DNA of 45,633 nt from Streptacidiphilus anmyonensis. Its GTDB lineage: Bacteria; Actinomycetota; Actinomycetes; Streptomycetales; Streptomycetaceae. This document shows, in pieces, positions 18,160-27,058 of the stretch; position 1 is the first letter of the stretch, and each line of letters begins with the position of its first letter. Both the position numbers and the translations under genes were made by a program. Below the pieces are notes generated by a model, which saw only the letters and a program-made list of their open reading frames with translations, was not told where the DNA came from and did not search any database. The stretch covers positions 1 through 45,633 of the forward strand of contig NZ_BBPQ01000069.1 in NCBI RefSeq assembly GCF_000787855.1. Direction: 5' to 3'.

Positions 18160-18834
18160 CTAGAGCCACCGCAACAGCTTGCGCATGCAGTCCTCGACGA
18201 GCGCCGCCGGCCCGTGCTCGCCGTCCAGCGGACCGTCCGACGCCGCCCACGCCTCCAGCGCCAGGCGGATCGCGTCCGTCGCGCCCGCGGCGATCATCTT
18301 CAGTTCGAGCCCGCCCAGGTCCGCCGGTCCCGGCAGGGTCCCGAGGACTTCGGTCAGCCTCTCCTCGGACTCCTGGTTCACCCGGTACCAGACCGCCCGC
18401 AGCGCGGCGTCGTCCGCCGCCGCCCGCAGCAGTCCACGGGTGCCCTCCGCCTCGGCCCAGCCGTGACCGAGGGACCAGCCCTCCGTCTCCGCGGTGAGGG
18501 ACGCGCGCGCCGCGCGCACCAGCGCCTCCCGCAGGTCCGCGCCGGTCGTGTCCGCCGCTTCCGCGGCCGCCAGCTCGCGCCAGCGTGCGCCCCCCGCGCT
18601 CAACAGGGGCGAGACCGCGTCCTCCTTGTTGCGGAAGTAGCGGTAGAAGGTGCGCAGCGCGATCCCGGCCCGCTGCGCGATCTCCTCGGCCGTGGTGGCG
18701 TCCGGCCCGCGCTCCGCGAACAGCTCGGCCGCGGCGCGGGCGATGTCGAGCTGGGTCGCGGCCTTGCGGCGCTCCGTCAGCGAGGGCTGAGGCTGCATCG
18801 TCCGCGGCTGCGTCGTCTGCGTGTTGCTGCTCAC
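18160..18834 (-). CDS. TetR-family regulator, divergent from an SDR gene
   Basis: 224-aa TetR repressor. The HTH covers about residues 20-65 ([40 protein letters not shown]). The C-terminal domain is all-helical and non-diagnostic. GTG at 18834 follows a G-rich ribosome site; ATG at 18798 is a possible shorter start. The gene is divergent from a short-chain dehydrogenase, and a perfect 12-bp inverted repeat lies between them, so it probably represses that gene and itself. Confidence 0.9.
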   Translation of the reverse strand: MSSNTQTTQPRTMQPQPSLTERRKAATQLDIARAAAELFAERGPDATTAEEIAQRAGIALRTFYRYFRNKEDAVSPLLSAGGARWRELAAAEAADTTGADLREALVRAARASLTAETEGWSLGHGWAEAEGTRGLLRAAADDAALRAVWYRVNQESEERLTEVLGTLPGPADLGGLELKMIAAGATDAIRLALEAWAASDGPLDGEHGPAALVEDCMRKLLRWL

Positions 18835-18885
18835 GCCCCCTACCTTAAGCCGCCTGCGGCGGCGGATGCCGATGCTGCACGCAAT

Positions 18886-18914
18886 GCCTTGATGGCAAAA
18901 CGTGCCATCAAGGC
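18886..18914. promoter_or_regulatory. Perfect 12-nt inverted repeat operator between tetR and SDR
   Basis: GCCTTGATGGCA (18886-18897) and TGCCATCAAGGC (18903-18914) are exact inverse complements around AAACG. The site lies in the 143-bp divergent gap, 52 bp from the TetR start and 64 bp from the SDR start. Size and symmetry suit a TetR dimer pair. Confidence 0.75.
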
Positions 18915-18977
18915 GTACGGTGTCTATCGACGCCGAGAACCTCGACGTCGAGAGATTCGTATGGAAACGGAGCAGCC

Positions 18978-19817
18978 ATGAACCGCTACGAGGGTCGTCG
19001 AGTCCTGATCACCGGCGGAGGCTCCGGCATCGGCCAGGCCACCGTCCTGCGCATACTCGCCGAAGGCGGCCACGTCGTCGCCGCCGACGTCGACGAGGCC
19101 GGCCTCGCCGCCACCCGCAAGCTCGCCGCCGAGGCCGCCGAGGCAGCCGAGGCCGGCGAGGCCGGCGGGGCAGCCGGAGGCGAGGCGGAGGCGCGCCTGC
19201 ACACCGTGCAGGTCGACATCGCCGACGAGTCGTCCGTCCGCGCGGCCGTCGCCGCCGCGCTCGCCGCCCTCGGCGGCGGGCTGGACGTGCTGGTCAACGC
19301 CGCCGGCATCCTGCGCTCCTCGCACACCCACGAGACCAGCCTGGAGCAGTTCACCAAGGTGATCGCGGTCAACCTGACCGGCACCTTCCTGATGATCCGC
19401 GAGACCCTCCCGGCGCTGGCGCAGGGCGACGCCCCGGCCGTGATCAACTTCAGTTCGACGTCCGCGAACTTCGCGCATCCCTACATGGCGGCCTACGCGG
19501 CCAGCAAGGGCGGCATCCAGTCGATGACCCACGCCCTGGCCGCCGAGTACGGCAAGCAGGGCATCCGGTTCACCGCCGTCGCGCCGGGCTCGATCTCCTC
19601 CGGCATGACCGACGCCAGCGGCACCAGCGCGCAGAACGCGGGTCCGGGCCTGCCGCAGGACGCGGACCTCTCACTGTTCGCCAAGCTCGCCCCGGCCCTC
19701 GGCCACGGCTTCGCCGGACCGGACGCGGTGGCCGGCGTGGTCGCGATGCTCGGCTCGGCGGACGGCTCGTTCATCACCGGCACCGAGATCCGCATCGACG
19801 GCGGCACCCACTACTGA
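18978..19817 (+). CDS. Short-chain dehydrogenase/reductase
   Basis: 279-aa classical SDR with NAD(P)-binding GGGSGIG near residues 13-19, NAAG, and the active-site set Ser (NFSSTSANF), Tyr-x3-Lys (YAASKGG). The C-terminus [12 protein letters not shown] is the usual cofactor and substrate loop. Residues about 48-70 are an Ala/Glu/Gly-rich expansion ([20 protein letters not shown]) from a GCCGAGGCC tandem repeat, absent from typical SDRs and likely a surface loop. Probably controlled by the divergent TetR through the 18886-18914 operator. Substrate unknown. Confidence 0.9.
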   Translation: MNRYEGRRVLITGGGSGIGQATVLRILAEGGHVVAADVDEAGLAATRKLAAEAAEAAEAGEAGGAAGGEAEARLHTVQVDIADESSVRAAVAAALAALGGGLDVLVNAAGILRSSHTHETSLEQFTKVIAVNLTGTFLMIRETLPALAQGDAPAVINFSSTSANFAHPYMAAYAASKGGIQSMTHALAAEYGKQGIRFTAVAPGSISSGMTDASGTSAQNAGPGLPQDADLSLFAKLAPALGHGFAGPDAVAGVVAMLGSADGSFITGTEIRIDGGTHY

Positions 19818-19878
19818 GCGCGACGCCCACGACTGAGCGCGGCACCCACGACTGAGCCTCGCCCTTCTGAACGAAGAA

Positions 19879-19899
19879 GGGGCGGCCGACGGCCGCCCC
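19879..19899. terminator. Bidirectional hairpin terminator (SDR / chitinase)
   Basis: GGGGCGGCC-GAC-GGCCGCCCC is a perfect 9-bp stem with a 3-nt loop, preceded by GAAGAA and followed by TCCCTC. It sits between the convergent SDR and chitinase genes and can serve both. Confidence 0.8.
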
Positions 19900-19923
19900 T
19901 CCCTCACTTCACGTGAGCATCAC

Positions 19924-21198
19924 TCAGCACGGACCGTTGTCGGTCCAGACCCCGGCCGCGCCGCCCGGGGTGTCGGCCTCGGTCCACCACTTGGCAGTCC
20001 ACTGGTGGCCGTTGTAGCTGACCACGGCGCCGCCGTTGTAGGCGGTGGCGGAGTTCCACGGGGCCGCCGTGCAGGTGCCGCCGCCACCGCTGCTCGGCGA
20101 CGCGCTGGCGCTGGCCGTCGAGGTCGGGGACGAGGTGGGCGATGCGGAGGCGCTCGCCGACGGCGTGCTGGTGGGCGGCGTCGCGCCCGCGAACTCGACG
20201 TCGTACTTGGTGAAGTCCCAGCTGTTCTGCGTGACGCTGCTGCAGGTGCCGGAGGTCTGGCCGTTGTTGTCGGCCGGGCTGCACTGGCGGTCGCGGTTGA
20301 CCGACCAGAAGGTGTACCGGGCCATGTGGTTGGACTCGGCGAAGTTCAACACCGTCTGGAAGTCCGACTGGTAGAAGTACTCGCCGCTGTCACTGCGGCC
20401 GTTCATCATGGAGATGCCCTCGTGGGCGTAGGCCGTCGCGCTGTCCCAGCCGAAGGTGTTCATCAGCATCGTGTTGAACTGCTGAAGCGCGGAGATCTGG
20501 CTCGCGGCGCCGTTGAAGCCGCCGTCGAACGGCATGATGGAGAAGTTGTTCGGCGTGAAGCCGTCCGTCTTCGCCTGGTTGAGCATCTGCTGGCCGAACC
20601 AGCCGGTGCCGGAGGTGGTTCCGGGCGTGGTCACCGAGATGTAGAGGCCCGGGTTGTTGCGCTGCAGGATCTGCGCCGCGCCGATCTCGTTGGCGACCGC
20701 CGTGCTGTTCTCGTACTCGGGCTCTTCGAGGTCGAAGTCCATCGCGTGCAGGCCGTACTTGTCGATGACCTGCTGGTACGCGGCAGCGGTCGAGGCCGGG
20801 TCGGAGCAGGTCTGGCCGAGCTTCGTGCCGCCGTACCCGCCGATGGAGACCGAGACGTCGCCGCCCGCCGCGCGGATCGAGGAGATGGTCGCGGCCACGC
20901 TCGTGTCGCTGGACACCGGCGCGGTGCCGCCCCAGGTCGGGGTACAGCCGCCTCCGTTGGGGGCGAGGATGAAGGCGAGCTGGAACGCCTTGAGGCCCGT
21001 CGCTGCCATCACGTCGGTCGGGTTGGGCGGGTTGTTGTCGAGCGGCATCAGATAGGGCGCGGCGGCGTACCAGTTACTGCCGAGGGCAGCCGTCGTGCTG
21101 GCCTGGGCGCTGCCGCCCATCGAGGCCAGCAGCCCGCCGGCGGCGAGCGCGGCGGCGCCGACCGTCGCCAGGATGCGGTTGGGGGTCAAGCGGAACAC
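19924..21198 (-). CDS. Secreted GH18 chitinase-like hydrolase with C-terminal CBM5/12
   Basis: 424-aa exported glycoside hydrolase. A signal peptide (ATVGAAALAAGGLLASMG) ends near AQA-S34. The GH18 barrel spans about residues 38-345 with SxGG as SVSIGGYGG and the catalytic DxDxE as D154-F-D156-L-E158. A Ser/Ala/Thr/Pro linker follows, then a carbohydrate-binding module (about 376-424) of the CBM5/12 type with WNSATAYNGG and aromatic QWTAKWW. It should cleave chitin or related N-acetylglucosaminyl polymers outside the cell. The GTG start at 21198 is set by AAGGAGAG five bases upstream; the open frame continues to 21291 without a signal-like sequence. Upstream 12-bp direct repeats suggest chitin/GlcNAc control. 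Confidence 0.92.
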   Translation of the reverse strand: MFRLTPNRILATVGAAALAAGGLLASMGGSAQASTTAALGSNWYAAAPYLMPLDNNPPNPTDVMAATGLKAFQLAFILAPNGGGCTPTWGGTAPVSSDTSVAATISSIRAAGGDVSVSIGGYGGTKLGQTCSDPASTAAAYQQVIDKYGLHAMDFDLEEPEYENSTAVANEIGAAQILQRNNPGLYISVTTPGTTSGTGWFGQQMLNQAKTDGFTPNNFSIMPFDGGFNGAASQISALQQFNTMLMNTFGWDSATAYAHEGISMMNGRSDSGEYFYQSDFQTVLNFAESNHMARYTFWSVNRDRQCSPADNNGQTSGTCSSVTQNSWDFTKYDVEFAGATPPTSTPSASASASPTSSPTSTASASASPSSGGGGTCTAAPWNSATAYNGGAVVSYNGHQWTAKWWTEADTPGGAAGVWTDNGPC

Positions 21199-21332
21199 CT
21201 GGACTCTCCTTGTGGGGAGGAGGGCAAGGACATCCGCGGACGCGTGCGGGCGCGAGGGGGCGCAGGGTGGGGGGCACCCGCACGGATCCACGGTCCGTCC
21301 AGGGTGGGTGAATGTCGACGGCGCGTCAATAG

Positions 21333-21360
21333 ATTGGACTAGACCTAGGGCTAGACCAAT
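21333..21360 (-). promoter_or_regulatory. Chitinase promoter direct/inverted repeats (DasR-type site)
   Basis: Read on the gene strand, GGTCTAG recurs with a 12-bp period, and the whole block is an imperfect dyad ATTGGTCTAG-N8-CTAGTCCAAT (one mismatch). Twelve-base direct repeats with GGTCTAG/GGTCCAG cores are known in streptomycete chitinase promoters and overlap the DasR consensus. It is 135 bp from the start codon. Confidence 0.65.
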
Positions 21361-21371
21361 GTTCCCTTAAG

Positions 21372-21449
21372 GTTGCCGGGCCTTCCCGAGCCTTCCCGGC
21401 CTTCCCGGTCTTCCCGTGCGGCTCAGGCGGCTCGGGCGGCTCGGGTCGC
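21372..21449. repeat. CTTCCCG and CGGCT short tandem repeats
   Basis: Repeats of (G)CCTTCCCGG with a 9-10 bp period (about 21377-21417), then repeats of CGGCTCGGG up to the stop of the next gene. Low-complexity, no ORF; nothing else is seen here. Confidence 0.6.
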
Positions 21450-22418
21450 TCACCCGGCGACCACCACGACCAGCGTCGTGCCGTGCGCGATCACCGCAGG
21501 CTCGGCTGTCTCCGCGTCCGTCCCCGCCTCCGCCTTCGCCTCCGCCTTCGCCCCCGCCTTCGCCTCGGCCCCCGCCTCGGCCCCCGCCTCCAGGCGCACG
21601 AACCGCGTGAACAGGGCCCACAGCAGCTTCGTCTCGTAGGTCGGATCGAGCGCGAGGCCGTGCCGCGCCTCGAAGTCCGCGCGGAACGCGTCGAGTTCGG
21701 GCGTACGGCGCCCGTACCCGCCGAACACGGCCGCGGCGTCGTCCACGGCCCAGTCGCCGCGCGGGCCGCCGAAGGCGTCCTGCTGCAGCGCGCGCGTCTC
21801 CGCCGCGAGATCCGCGTGCCCCAACGCGGCGAACCCGAGCGCCCGTTGGCCCGGGGCCAGGCCGGCCGCCAGCCCCGCCAGCATGCCGCCCGTCCCGACG
21901 GAGCAGCACACCAGCTCAGCGCCGCAGTCGCGCAGCTCCTCGCCCAACGCCACGCAGCCGCGCACGCCCTCGGCATTACTGCCGCCCTCCGGCACCACCC
22001 ACGCCCGCCCGTACCGCCGTCGGAACGCGTCGAGGGATTCGGGCTCCATTCGCCTCCGCCACTGCGCGCGGCTGACGAACTCCAACTCCATCCCGTCGGC
22101 GGCAGCCTGGGCCAGCACGGGGTTCAACTCCCGTCCGCGGAGCTCGTCCCCGCGCACGACGCCCACCGTGCGCAGGCCCGCCTCCCGGCCCGCCGCGGCC
22201 GCCGCGCGCAGGTGGTTGGAGTACGCGCCGCCGAAGGTCAACAGCGTGTCATGCCCCTCGCGCTGCGCGAGCTCCAGATTCGGCTGCAACTTGCGCCACT
22301 TGGTGCCGCTCACGGGTGGATGCAGCAGGTCGTCGCGCTTCAGCAGCAGTCGCACGCCCGCGCGCCGGACGCGCTCGTCGTCCAACTCCTGCACGGGGGA
22401 GGGAGCCGACCAGGTCAC
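21450..22418 (-). CDS. PLP-dependent D-cysteine desulfhydrase / ACC-deaminase-family enzyme
   Basis: 322-aa fold-type II PLP enzyme. Near the N-terminus, [19 protein letters not shown] holds the cofactor lysine region (family motif GNKxRKL, here GTKWRKL). [11 protein letters not shown] is the nucleophile/substrate loop and [15 protein letters not shown] the phosphate-binding loop. Reaction is probably deamination or desulfhydration of a D-amino acid or ACC; the precise substrate is uncertain. The last 45 residues contain an Ala/Glu/Lys-rich repeat ([20 protein letters not shown]) between the core and the end. The GTG start overlaps the stop of the oxidoreductase gene (GTGA), so they form a two-gene operon. 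Confidence 0.85.
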   Translation of the reverse strand: MTWSAPSPVQELDDERVRRAGVRLLLKRDDLLHPPVSGTKWRKLQPNLELAQREGHDTLLTFGGAYSNHLRAAAAAGREAGLRTVGVVRGDELRGRELNPVLAQAAADGMELEFVSRAQWRRRMEPESLDAFRRRYGRAWVVPEGGSNAEGVRGCVALGEELRDCGAELVCCSVGTGGMLAGLAAGLAPGQRALGFAALGHADLAAETRALQQDAFGGPRGDWAVDDAAAVFGGYGRRTPELDAFRADFEARHGLALDPTYETKLLWALFTRFVRLEAGAEAGAEAKAGAKAEAKAEAGTDAETAEPAVIAHGTTLVVVVAG

Positions 22419-23506
22419 CCGAGCAGACCCCACGCCTTGGCCACCAACTCGTACGAACGGCGGCGCGCCTCGTGGCCGTGGATGTTGCTGGTGACCATCA
22501 GCTCGTCCGCGCCCGTCCGCTTGCGAAGCTCCTGCAGCCCGGCGCGGACCTGGTCCGGGTCGCCGACGACGACGTTCGACAGCCAGGCGTCGATGAAGTC
22601 CCGCTCCAGCTCGCTGTAGGGGTACGCCTCCGCCTGCTCCGGCGTCGGCACGAGGCCGGGCCGACCGCTGCGCAGCCGCATCATCGCAAGTGCGCCAGAG
22701 CCCGCCAGCCGCCGCGCCTCGTGCTCCTCGTCCGCCGCGACGACCCCCACGCCGATCAGCGCGTACGGCTCGGAGAGGATCTCCGACGGGCGGAACGTCT
22801 CCCGGTACAGATCCAGCGCGGGGACGGTGTTCGCCGCGCTGAAGTGGTGCGCGAACGCGAACGGCAGCCCGAGCCGCCCGGCCAGCTGCGCGCTGAAGCC
22901 CGACGAGCCCAGCAGCCACACGGGCGGCCGCCCCATCCCGGGCGCGCTCGCCTCCCCGGGCACGGCCTTCAGCCGCTCGTACAGGTGCCCGGCGGGGAAG
23001 TCCGCGTCCAGGAAGTGCAGCAACTCGCTGAGCTGCTGCGGGAACTCGTCCGCCGCGTCCATCCCGGCCCCGCGCCGCAGCGCCCGCGCCGTCGCTTGAT
23101 CCGTCCCGGGCGCCCGCCCGAGCCCGAGGTCGATCCGACCCGGATGCAGGGCGTGCAGCATCCCGAACTGCTCCGCGATCACCAGCGGCGCGTGGTTCGG
23201 CAGCATCACGCCGCCGGAGCCGAGCCGGATCCGCTTCGTGTGCGCGCCCAGGTGCGCCAGCAGCACGGCGGGGGAGGAGCTCGCTATGCCGGGCATCCCG
23301 TGGTGCTCGGCCACCCAGAAGCGCGAGTAGCCCCACTCCTCGGCCCGCTGCGCCAGCGCCGTGGTCGCGGCCAGCGCCTGCGTCGGCGTGTAGCCCTCCC
23401 CGACGGTGGCCAGGTCGAGGATCGACAGCGGCGTCTCAGCTGCCGCTGCTCCGCCCTGCGCGGTCTGCACCGGCTGCACGGTGTGCTGGGGGACGGTCTG
23501 GCTCAT
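22415..23506 (-). CDS. LLM-class flavin-dependent oxidoreductase (luciferase-like)
   Basis: 363-aa member of the bacterial luciferase-like monooxygenase superfamily, group of MsnO8/YhbW-type proteins that start [13 protein letters not shown]. It would use FMNH2 or F420 as a hydride carrier. Family signposts are [39 protein letters not shown] and [16 protein letters not shown] 23506 is where similarity begins; the frame is open further upstream. A Gln/Pro/Val-rich 28-residue N-terminal extension precedes the barrel. Operonic with the PLP enzyme; the combined substrate is unknown. Confidence 0.88.
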   Translation of the reverse strand: MSQTVPQHTVQPVQTAQGGAAAAETPLSILDLATVGEGYTPTQALAATTALAQRAEEWGYSRFWVAEHHGMPGIASSSPAVLLAHLGAHTKRIRLGSGGVMLPNHAPLVIAEQFGMLHALHPGRIDLGLGRAPGTDQATARALRRGAGMDAADEFPQQLSELLHFLDADFPAGHLYERLKAVPGEASAPGMGRPPVWLLGSSGFSAQLAGRLGLPFAFAHHFSAANTVPALDLYRETFRPSEILSEPYALIGVGVVAADEEHEARRLAGSGALAMMRLRSGRPGLVPTPEQAEAYPYSELERDFIDAWLSNVVVGDPDQVRAGLQELRKRTGADELMVTSNIHGHEARRRSYELVAKAWGLLG

Positions 23507-23685
23507 CGTGCGGCTCCGCGGGTTCGAAGGGCGTCCGTGTCCGGCTCTGCTGGTCGTTCTCTCTACCTCTGGGCAACCGCCGCCCCGGCCGTCCTGTTCC
23601 CGCCCCGAGCCGTACGCCGCGCGTCGGGAACCGCCCCGCCGCCGCGAACGTGACACCTTTCACACCGCAGGATCGGGAGGTCCGC

Positions 23686-24375
23686 ATGACCGACGACATC
23701 GGCGGCGACGGCTTCGCGGGCGGCTTCACCGACGCCATCACCGACACGACGACCTGCCTCCCGGAGGACCTTCTCCTCCTCTGCGCCCGCCCGGGCGACG
23801 GACGCGTCAGGCAGCCGCTCTACTTCCCCCACGCCCTCGCCGGCGCGATCCTCGTCGAGCTGCTGCTCGCCGGGGCCCTGCGGCTCGACGGCAACCGCCT
23901 GCGCGTCCACGGCAACGTTCCGCTCCGGCACCCGGCCCTGGCAGCGGCGGCGACCTACCTGCTCCCGACGGTCGCAGGCCCGCGCGGAGCACGCCTCTCC
24001 ACCTGCCTGCAGCGCCTGCGCCGCCGCCGCCCGGGCGCGCGGCCCTACCTCGACTCCCTCACCGCCGCCGGTCTCCTCCGCCGCGACGAGGCGCGCCTCC
24101 TCGGCTTCATCCCCGCCACCACCCACACCCTCACCACCCCGTCCGCCCGCGCCTCCCGCGTCGCCTGCATCGACGCCGTCCTCGCGTCCCCGTCCACCGC
24201 GGGCCCGCGCAGCCTCGCCCCCACCACCCTCGCGGCCACCGTCGACCTCACCAACCACCTCCACCCCACCCGCCCGGACCGCCAGACCCGCCTCCTCCTC
24301 ACCGACCTCACCCGCGCCGACCCGGTCTCCGCCGCCGTCGCCACCTCCATCCGCCGCGCCCGCTCCGCCGACTGA
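23686..24375 (+). CDS. GPP34 (GOLPH3)-family protein
   Basis: 229-aa soluble helical protein similar to Golgi phosphoprotein 3 (GPP34), a family expanded in streptomycetes with unknown role; eukaryotic members bind phosphoinositides. Recognised from LPEDLLLLCARPGDGRV at the N-terminus, the LLLAGALRL helix and the C-terminal ATVDLTNHL/RRARSAD layout. ATG 23686 is preceded by GGGAGG. Monocistronic and divergent from the oxidoreductase operon. No enzymatic motif. Confidence 0.8.
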   Translation: MTDDIGGDGFAGGFTDAITDTTTCLPEDLLLLCARPGDGRVRQPLYFPHALAGAILVELLLAGALRLDGNRLRVHGNVPLRHPALAAAATYLLPTVAGPRGARLSTCLQRLRRRRPGARPYLDSLTAAGLLRRDEARLLGFIPATTHTLTTPSARASRVACIDAVLASPSTAGPRSLAPTTLAATVDLTNHLHPTRPDRQTRLLLTDLTRADPVSAAVATSIRRARSAD

Positions 24376-24469
24376 CCCCACCCCGCCGCGGGTGGTCACG
24401 AGCACCCCCGCAGGTCAGGTAGTATTTCTGTCGTGCCGAGGCGCGGGAGACCGCGAACAAAGCACACCG

Positions 24470-24546
24470 GCGCCGCTAGCTCAGTTGGTTAGAGCAGCTG
24501 ACTCTTAATCAGCGGGTCCGGGGTTCGAGTCCCTGGCGGCGCACCA
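24470..24546 (+). tRNA. tRNA-Lys (CTT)
   Basis: Cloverleaf with acceptor GCGCCGC (24470-24476) pairing GCGGCGC (24536-24542), D-loop AGTTGGTTAGA, anticodon stem GCTGA/TCAGC enclosing loop CTCTTAA with anticodon CTT at 24504-24506, T-loop TTCGAGT, discriminator A and encoded CCA (24544-24546). It decodes AAG, the main lysine codon at this G+C. Confidence 0.97.
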
Positions 24547-24560
24547 CCAAGGTGGTATCT

Positions 24561-24604
24561 GACCTGCGGCTTCATGGTTGACCATGGAGCCGCAGGTCTT
24601 TTTG
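24561..24604 (+). terminator. Rho-independent terminator of tRNA-Lys
   Basis: GACCTGCGGCT (24561-24571) pairs with AGCCGCAGGTC (24588-24598), extended by CATGG/CCATG around a TTGA loop, and followed by TTTTT (24599-24603). About 17 bp of stem, with a rare genuine U-tract for this genome. The rest of the gap to 24800 shows nothing recognisable. Confidence 0.92.
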
Positions 24605-24800
24605 TGCCCGTGGTTGGAGCGGGGTGGGAGAACGGGCCCGGGCTGGACATGAACGGCTCGGATGAGTCCGCCCTGCCGGGCTTCGCGCGGGGGGAGGCCG
24701 GGCAGTGCCACGTGAGCGCTTCGGCGGGCCTGTGCGACCGAGGCCGTCGGCCCGCCTTTCCGGAGCAAGCGGCAACCTCGCATCTTGTGCTGACGTTTGA

Positions 24801-26879
24801 TCAGCTGAGACGTCGGATGACCTCCTGGCTGATGCGCTGCAGGTCCTCGTCGTTGCTGATGTTGGAGAATCGGCCGCCGCGCCGGGGGAGGGCCAGTTGG
24901 AAGCGGAGCAGGGGTAGGGCGGGTGCGGCAGCGGTGCCCATGCGGGCCAGGCAGGCCACGGCGTTGTTGGCTGTTGCCGGGTTCTTCGTCCAAGCCTGGA
25001 GCAGGGTGTCCAGCACAGCCGGTGCCTCCGGCTCGCCGCCGATGTCCCAGAGGGCTGCGGCGCATGGGACGCGGACCCACTCGTATCCGTGCGCCAGGAG
25101 GGAGCGCAGGCGCGGTAGCGCTGCTGCGGCCGGAGCGCCGATCTGGCCGAGGACCTCGGCTGCTTCCGAGATGCGGAAGGTGATGGTGTCGTCCAGCAGG
25201 TCAAGGAGGAGCGGCATGACTTCCTCGTGGTCGCGGCCGACGGCCCAGAGGGCGGCGACGGCGGCGGGCCGGACGTGGGCGTCCGTGGAGCCGGTCAGGG
25301 CGCGGATCTCGGCGAGGGCCGGTGCCGCCGCCGAACCGAAGGCGCGCAGGGTCTCCAATGCCGAGCAGGCGATGCCCCACAGCTCGATGCCCACCGCTGT
25401 GGTGAGCGTGTCGTGGACCACCGGCAGCGCGGCCGGATCTCCGAGTGAGGCGAGGGCGGACAGCGCGGAGCGGACGCTCATCTCCGCGGGCCCCTGCGCG
25501 AGTTCGAGCCGACGCAGGTGAGCACAGAGCCGCGGCACCAACGCGTCGGTGGCCTCCGGCAGACTGCCGGCCACCTGGACGGCGCGCCAGGCGTCGACTC
25601 CGCTGTCGAAGGCAGCGACCAGGCTGGGAACGGCTCGCACGTCGCCGAGGCGGGCCAGGGCGAGGACGGCGTCCTGGTGGGCCCGCCCCAGATGGGGGCG
25701 CGTGGTCGCCCACACGTTCGGTCCGTAGGTGGTGCGTTGCTCGGCGACGTACTGGGCCAGTGCCTCCCGGGCCGGCCCGGCGATCACATGGCACGCCTCT
25801 AGGACGGCCGCGGCCTCTCCGGCGACCTCGAGGTGCTCCGCGCCGAGTTGGTCGGCGACCAGCGTGATCAGTGGCGCGTGGTCACCGCGCCAGGCCCGCA
25901 TCAGGTCCCCGCTCATGCGCAGGGCGTCCAGCCGCGCGCCGGGATCGGGGTCGCGCAGTTGTGCACCCAGCAGGGCCGTGCGCTCGGGCACCCGGTGCGT
26001 CAGGGTCTGATGGAAGGTGCGCAGCAGGTCGGTGGTGGGGGAGTGGACGCGCCCGTGTCGTTCAAGGTCCTCGAACGCGGCGAGGATGTGCGGCGGTACG
26101 CCGTTCGCCTTTGACTTCGGGGTCTTCTTGCGCGGCGGGTCCGCCCACGCGGAGGCCGGGACGTGGACCTGTGCGAGCTCGCTGAGCAGCTCGATCGCGG
26201 CGGGAACGACGTCGGGACCGATCCGGTCCGGAGTACACCGGGCGCGTTGGACCACGGCCGCAAGCCGGATTTCGGGCGCGGCCGTCGGGTCCGAGGCAAG
26301 CTCGGTGAACCACGCCATGGCTTCGTCTGTCGCCTGCGGCAGACGCAGGGCCAGCACCGCCATCGCCTCCAGCAGAAGTAGCCGCTCCACGATTCCCGAC
26401 TCCTCGGGAAGGCGGGTCCGCAGCAGGTGCGCGGCCCGGTGAGCGTCTTCGAGGAAGTGCCCCAGCGCCGGTATCGCGGCGCGGCGCAGTTGCGGGTCGG
26501 GCTCCGAGACGAAGCCGGCGAACACGTCCGCGCGCCTGCGCATGGTGGCACCGGCTCCGGTGAAGAACTCTGCGTCGCCGTCTTCCACGTCGCCGCGCTC
26601 GATCGCGGACTGCCCGATGCTGACGAGCAGTCGGACGATCTCGGCGCGGTCGGGCGTCCGGTGGTCCTCGGCCAGTTCGAAGAGGAACGGCAGGCTGGCA
26701 ATGGTGGACGGGTACACGGAGCCCTGGTGGTGCACGGCCGCGTAGTACCGGCTCAGGGCCTTGTCCCGCTCCTCGGGATCCGGGGAGCCGAGGGCCGCCA
26801 GCAGGGCGGGCACCTCCTCGGCCGAACCGTAGGCGTGGTGGAGCGACGACCAGTCGATCTCGTGAAGTCCGTTCAACAT
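24801..26879 (-). CDS. HEAT-repeat protein
   Basis: 692-aa soluble all-helical protein built of HEAT-like repeats, recurring as helix pairs with R/AAAVAALWAVG, RSALSALASLGDPAALP, DAVLALARLGDVRAVPSLV and AACAALWDIGG-type turns across the whole length. HEAT solenoids are scaffolds for protein binding; no enzymatic domain is visible. Residues about 245-262 hold a basic insertion (DPPRKKTPKSKANG). ATG 26879 is taken; an in-frame ATG at 26909 (MSVERG) is the alternative. Codon use is less extremely GC-rich than that of neighbours and it lies just after a tRNA gene, which hints at acquired DNA. Partner unknown. Confidence 0.8.
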   Translation of the reverse strand: MLNGLHEIDWSSLHHAYGSAEEVPALLAALGSPDPEERDKALSRYYAAVHHQGSVYPSTIASLPFLFELAEDHRTPDRAEIVRLLVSIGQSAIERGDVEDGDAEFFTGAGATMRRRADVFAGFVSEPDPQLRRAAIPALGHFLEDAHRAAHLLRTRLPEESGIVERLLLLEAMAVLALRLPQATDEAMAWFTELASDPTAAPEIRLAAVVQRARCTPDRIGPDVVPAAIELLSELAQVHVPASAWADPPRKKTPKSKANGVPPHILAAFEDLERHGRVHSPTTDLLRTFHQTLTHRVPERTALLGAQLRDPDPGARLDALRMSGDLMRAWRGDHAPLITLVADQLGAEHLEVAGEAAAVLEACHVIAGPAREALAQYVAEQRTTYGPNVWATTRPHLGRAHQDAVLALARLGDVRAVPSLVAAFDSGVDAWRAVQVAGSLPEATDALVPRLCAHLRRLELAQGPAEMSVRSALSALASLGDPAALPVVHDTLTTAVGIELWGIACSALETLRAFGSAAAPALAEIRALTGSTDAHVRPAAVAALWAVGRDHEEVMPLLLDLLDDTITFRISEAAEVLGQIGAPAAAALPRLRSLLAHGYEWVRVPCAAALWDIGGEPEAPAVLDTLLQAWTKNPATANNAVACLARMGTAAAPALPLLRFQLALPRRGGRFSNISNDEDLQRISQEVIRRLS

Positions 26880-27058
26880 GGTCGGCACTATGCCTCGCTC
26901 CACCGACATCGGCCCGAGGCGCCGGCTCCGAGCCCCCACGAGGCGTTTGTCCGCGCCGACGGTCAAGCCGGTGCGCTGCTGGCATGGCCGGCGGTCGACA
27001 CCAGGCACAGCCCCGATCGCAGGTCCACCTGTCGGTGGGTGATGCGACGATCGCCACG

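Noticed and set aside
18056-18250. Protein-coding gene between accE and tetR
   Set aside because: The open frames are the antisense of the tetR 3' end and the terminator; no start signal is present.
24427-24470. Riboswitch or attenuator before tRNA-Lys
   Set aside because: The region only shows a short AT-rich promoter-like stretch and no structured leader.
24505-25080. Minus-strand frame running from the HEAT gene into tRNA-Lys, ending ARDSNPGPAD
   Set aside because: It reads antisense through the terminator and tRNA; the ending is the antisense translation of the tRNA T-arm and a common false ORF.
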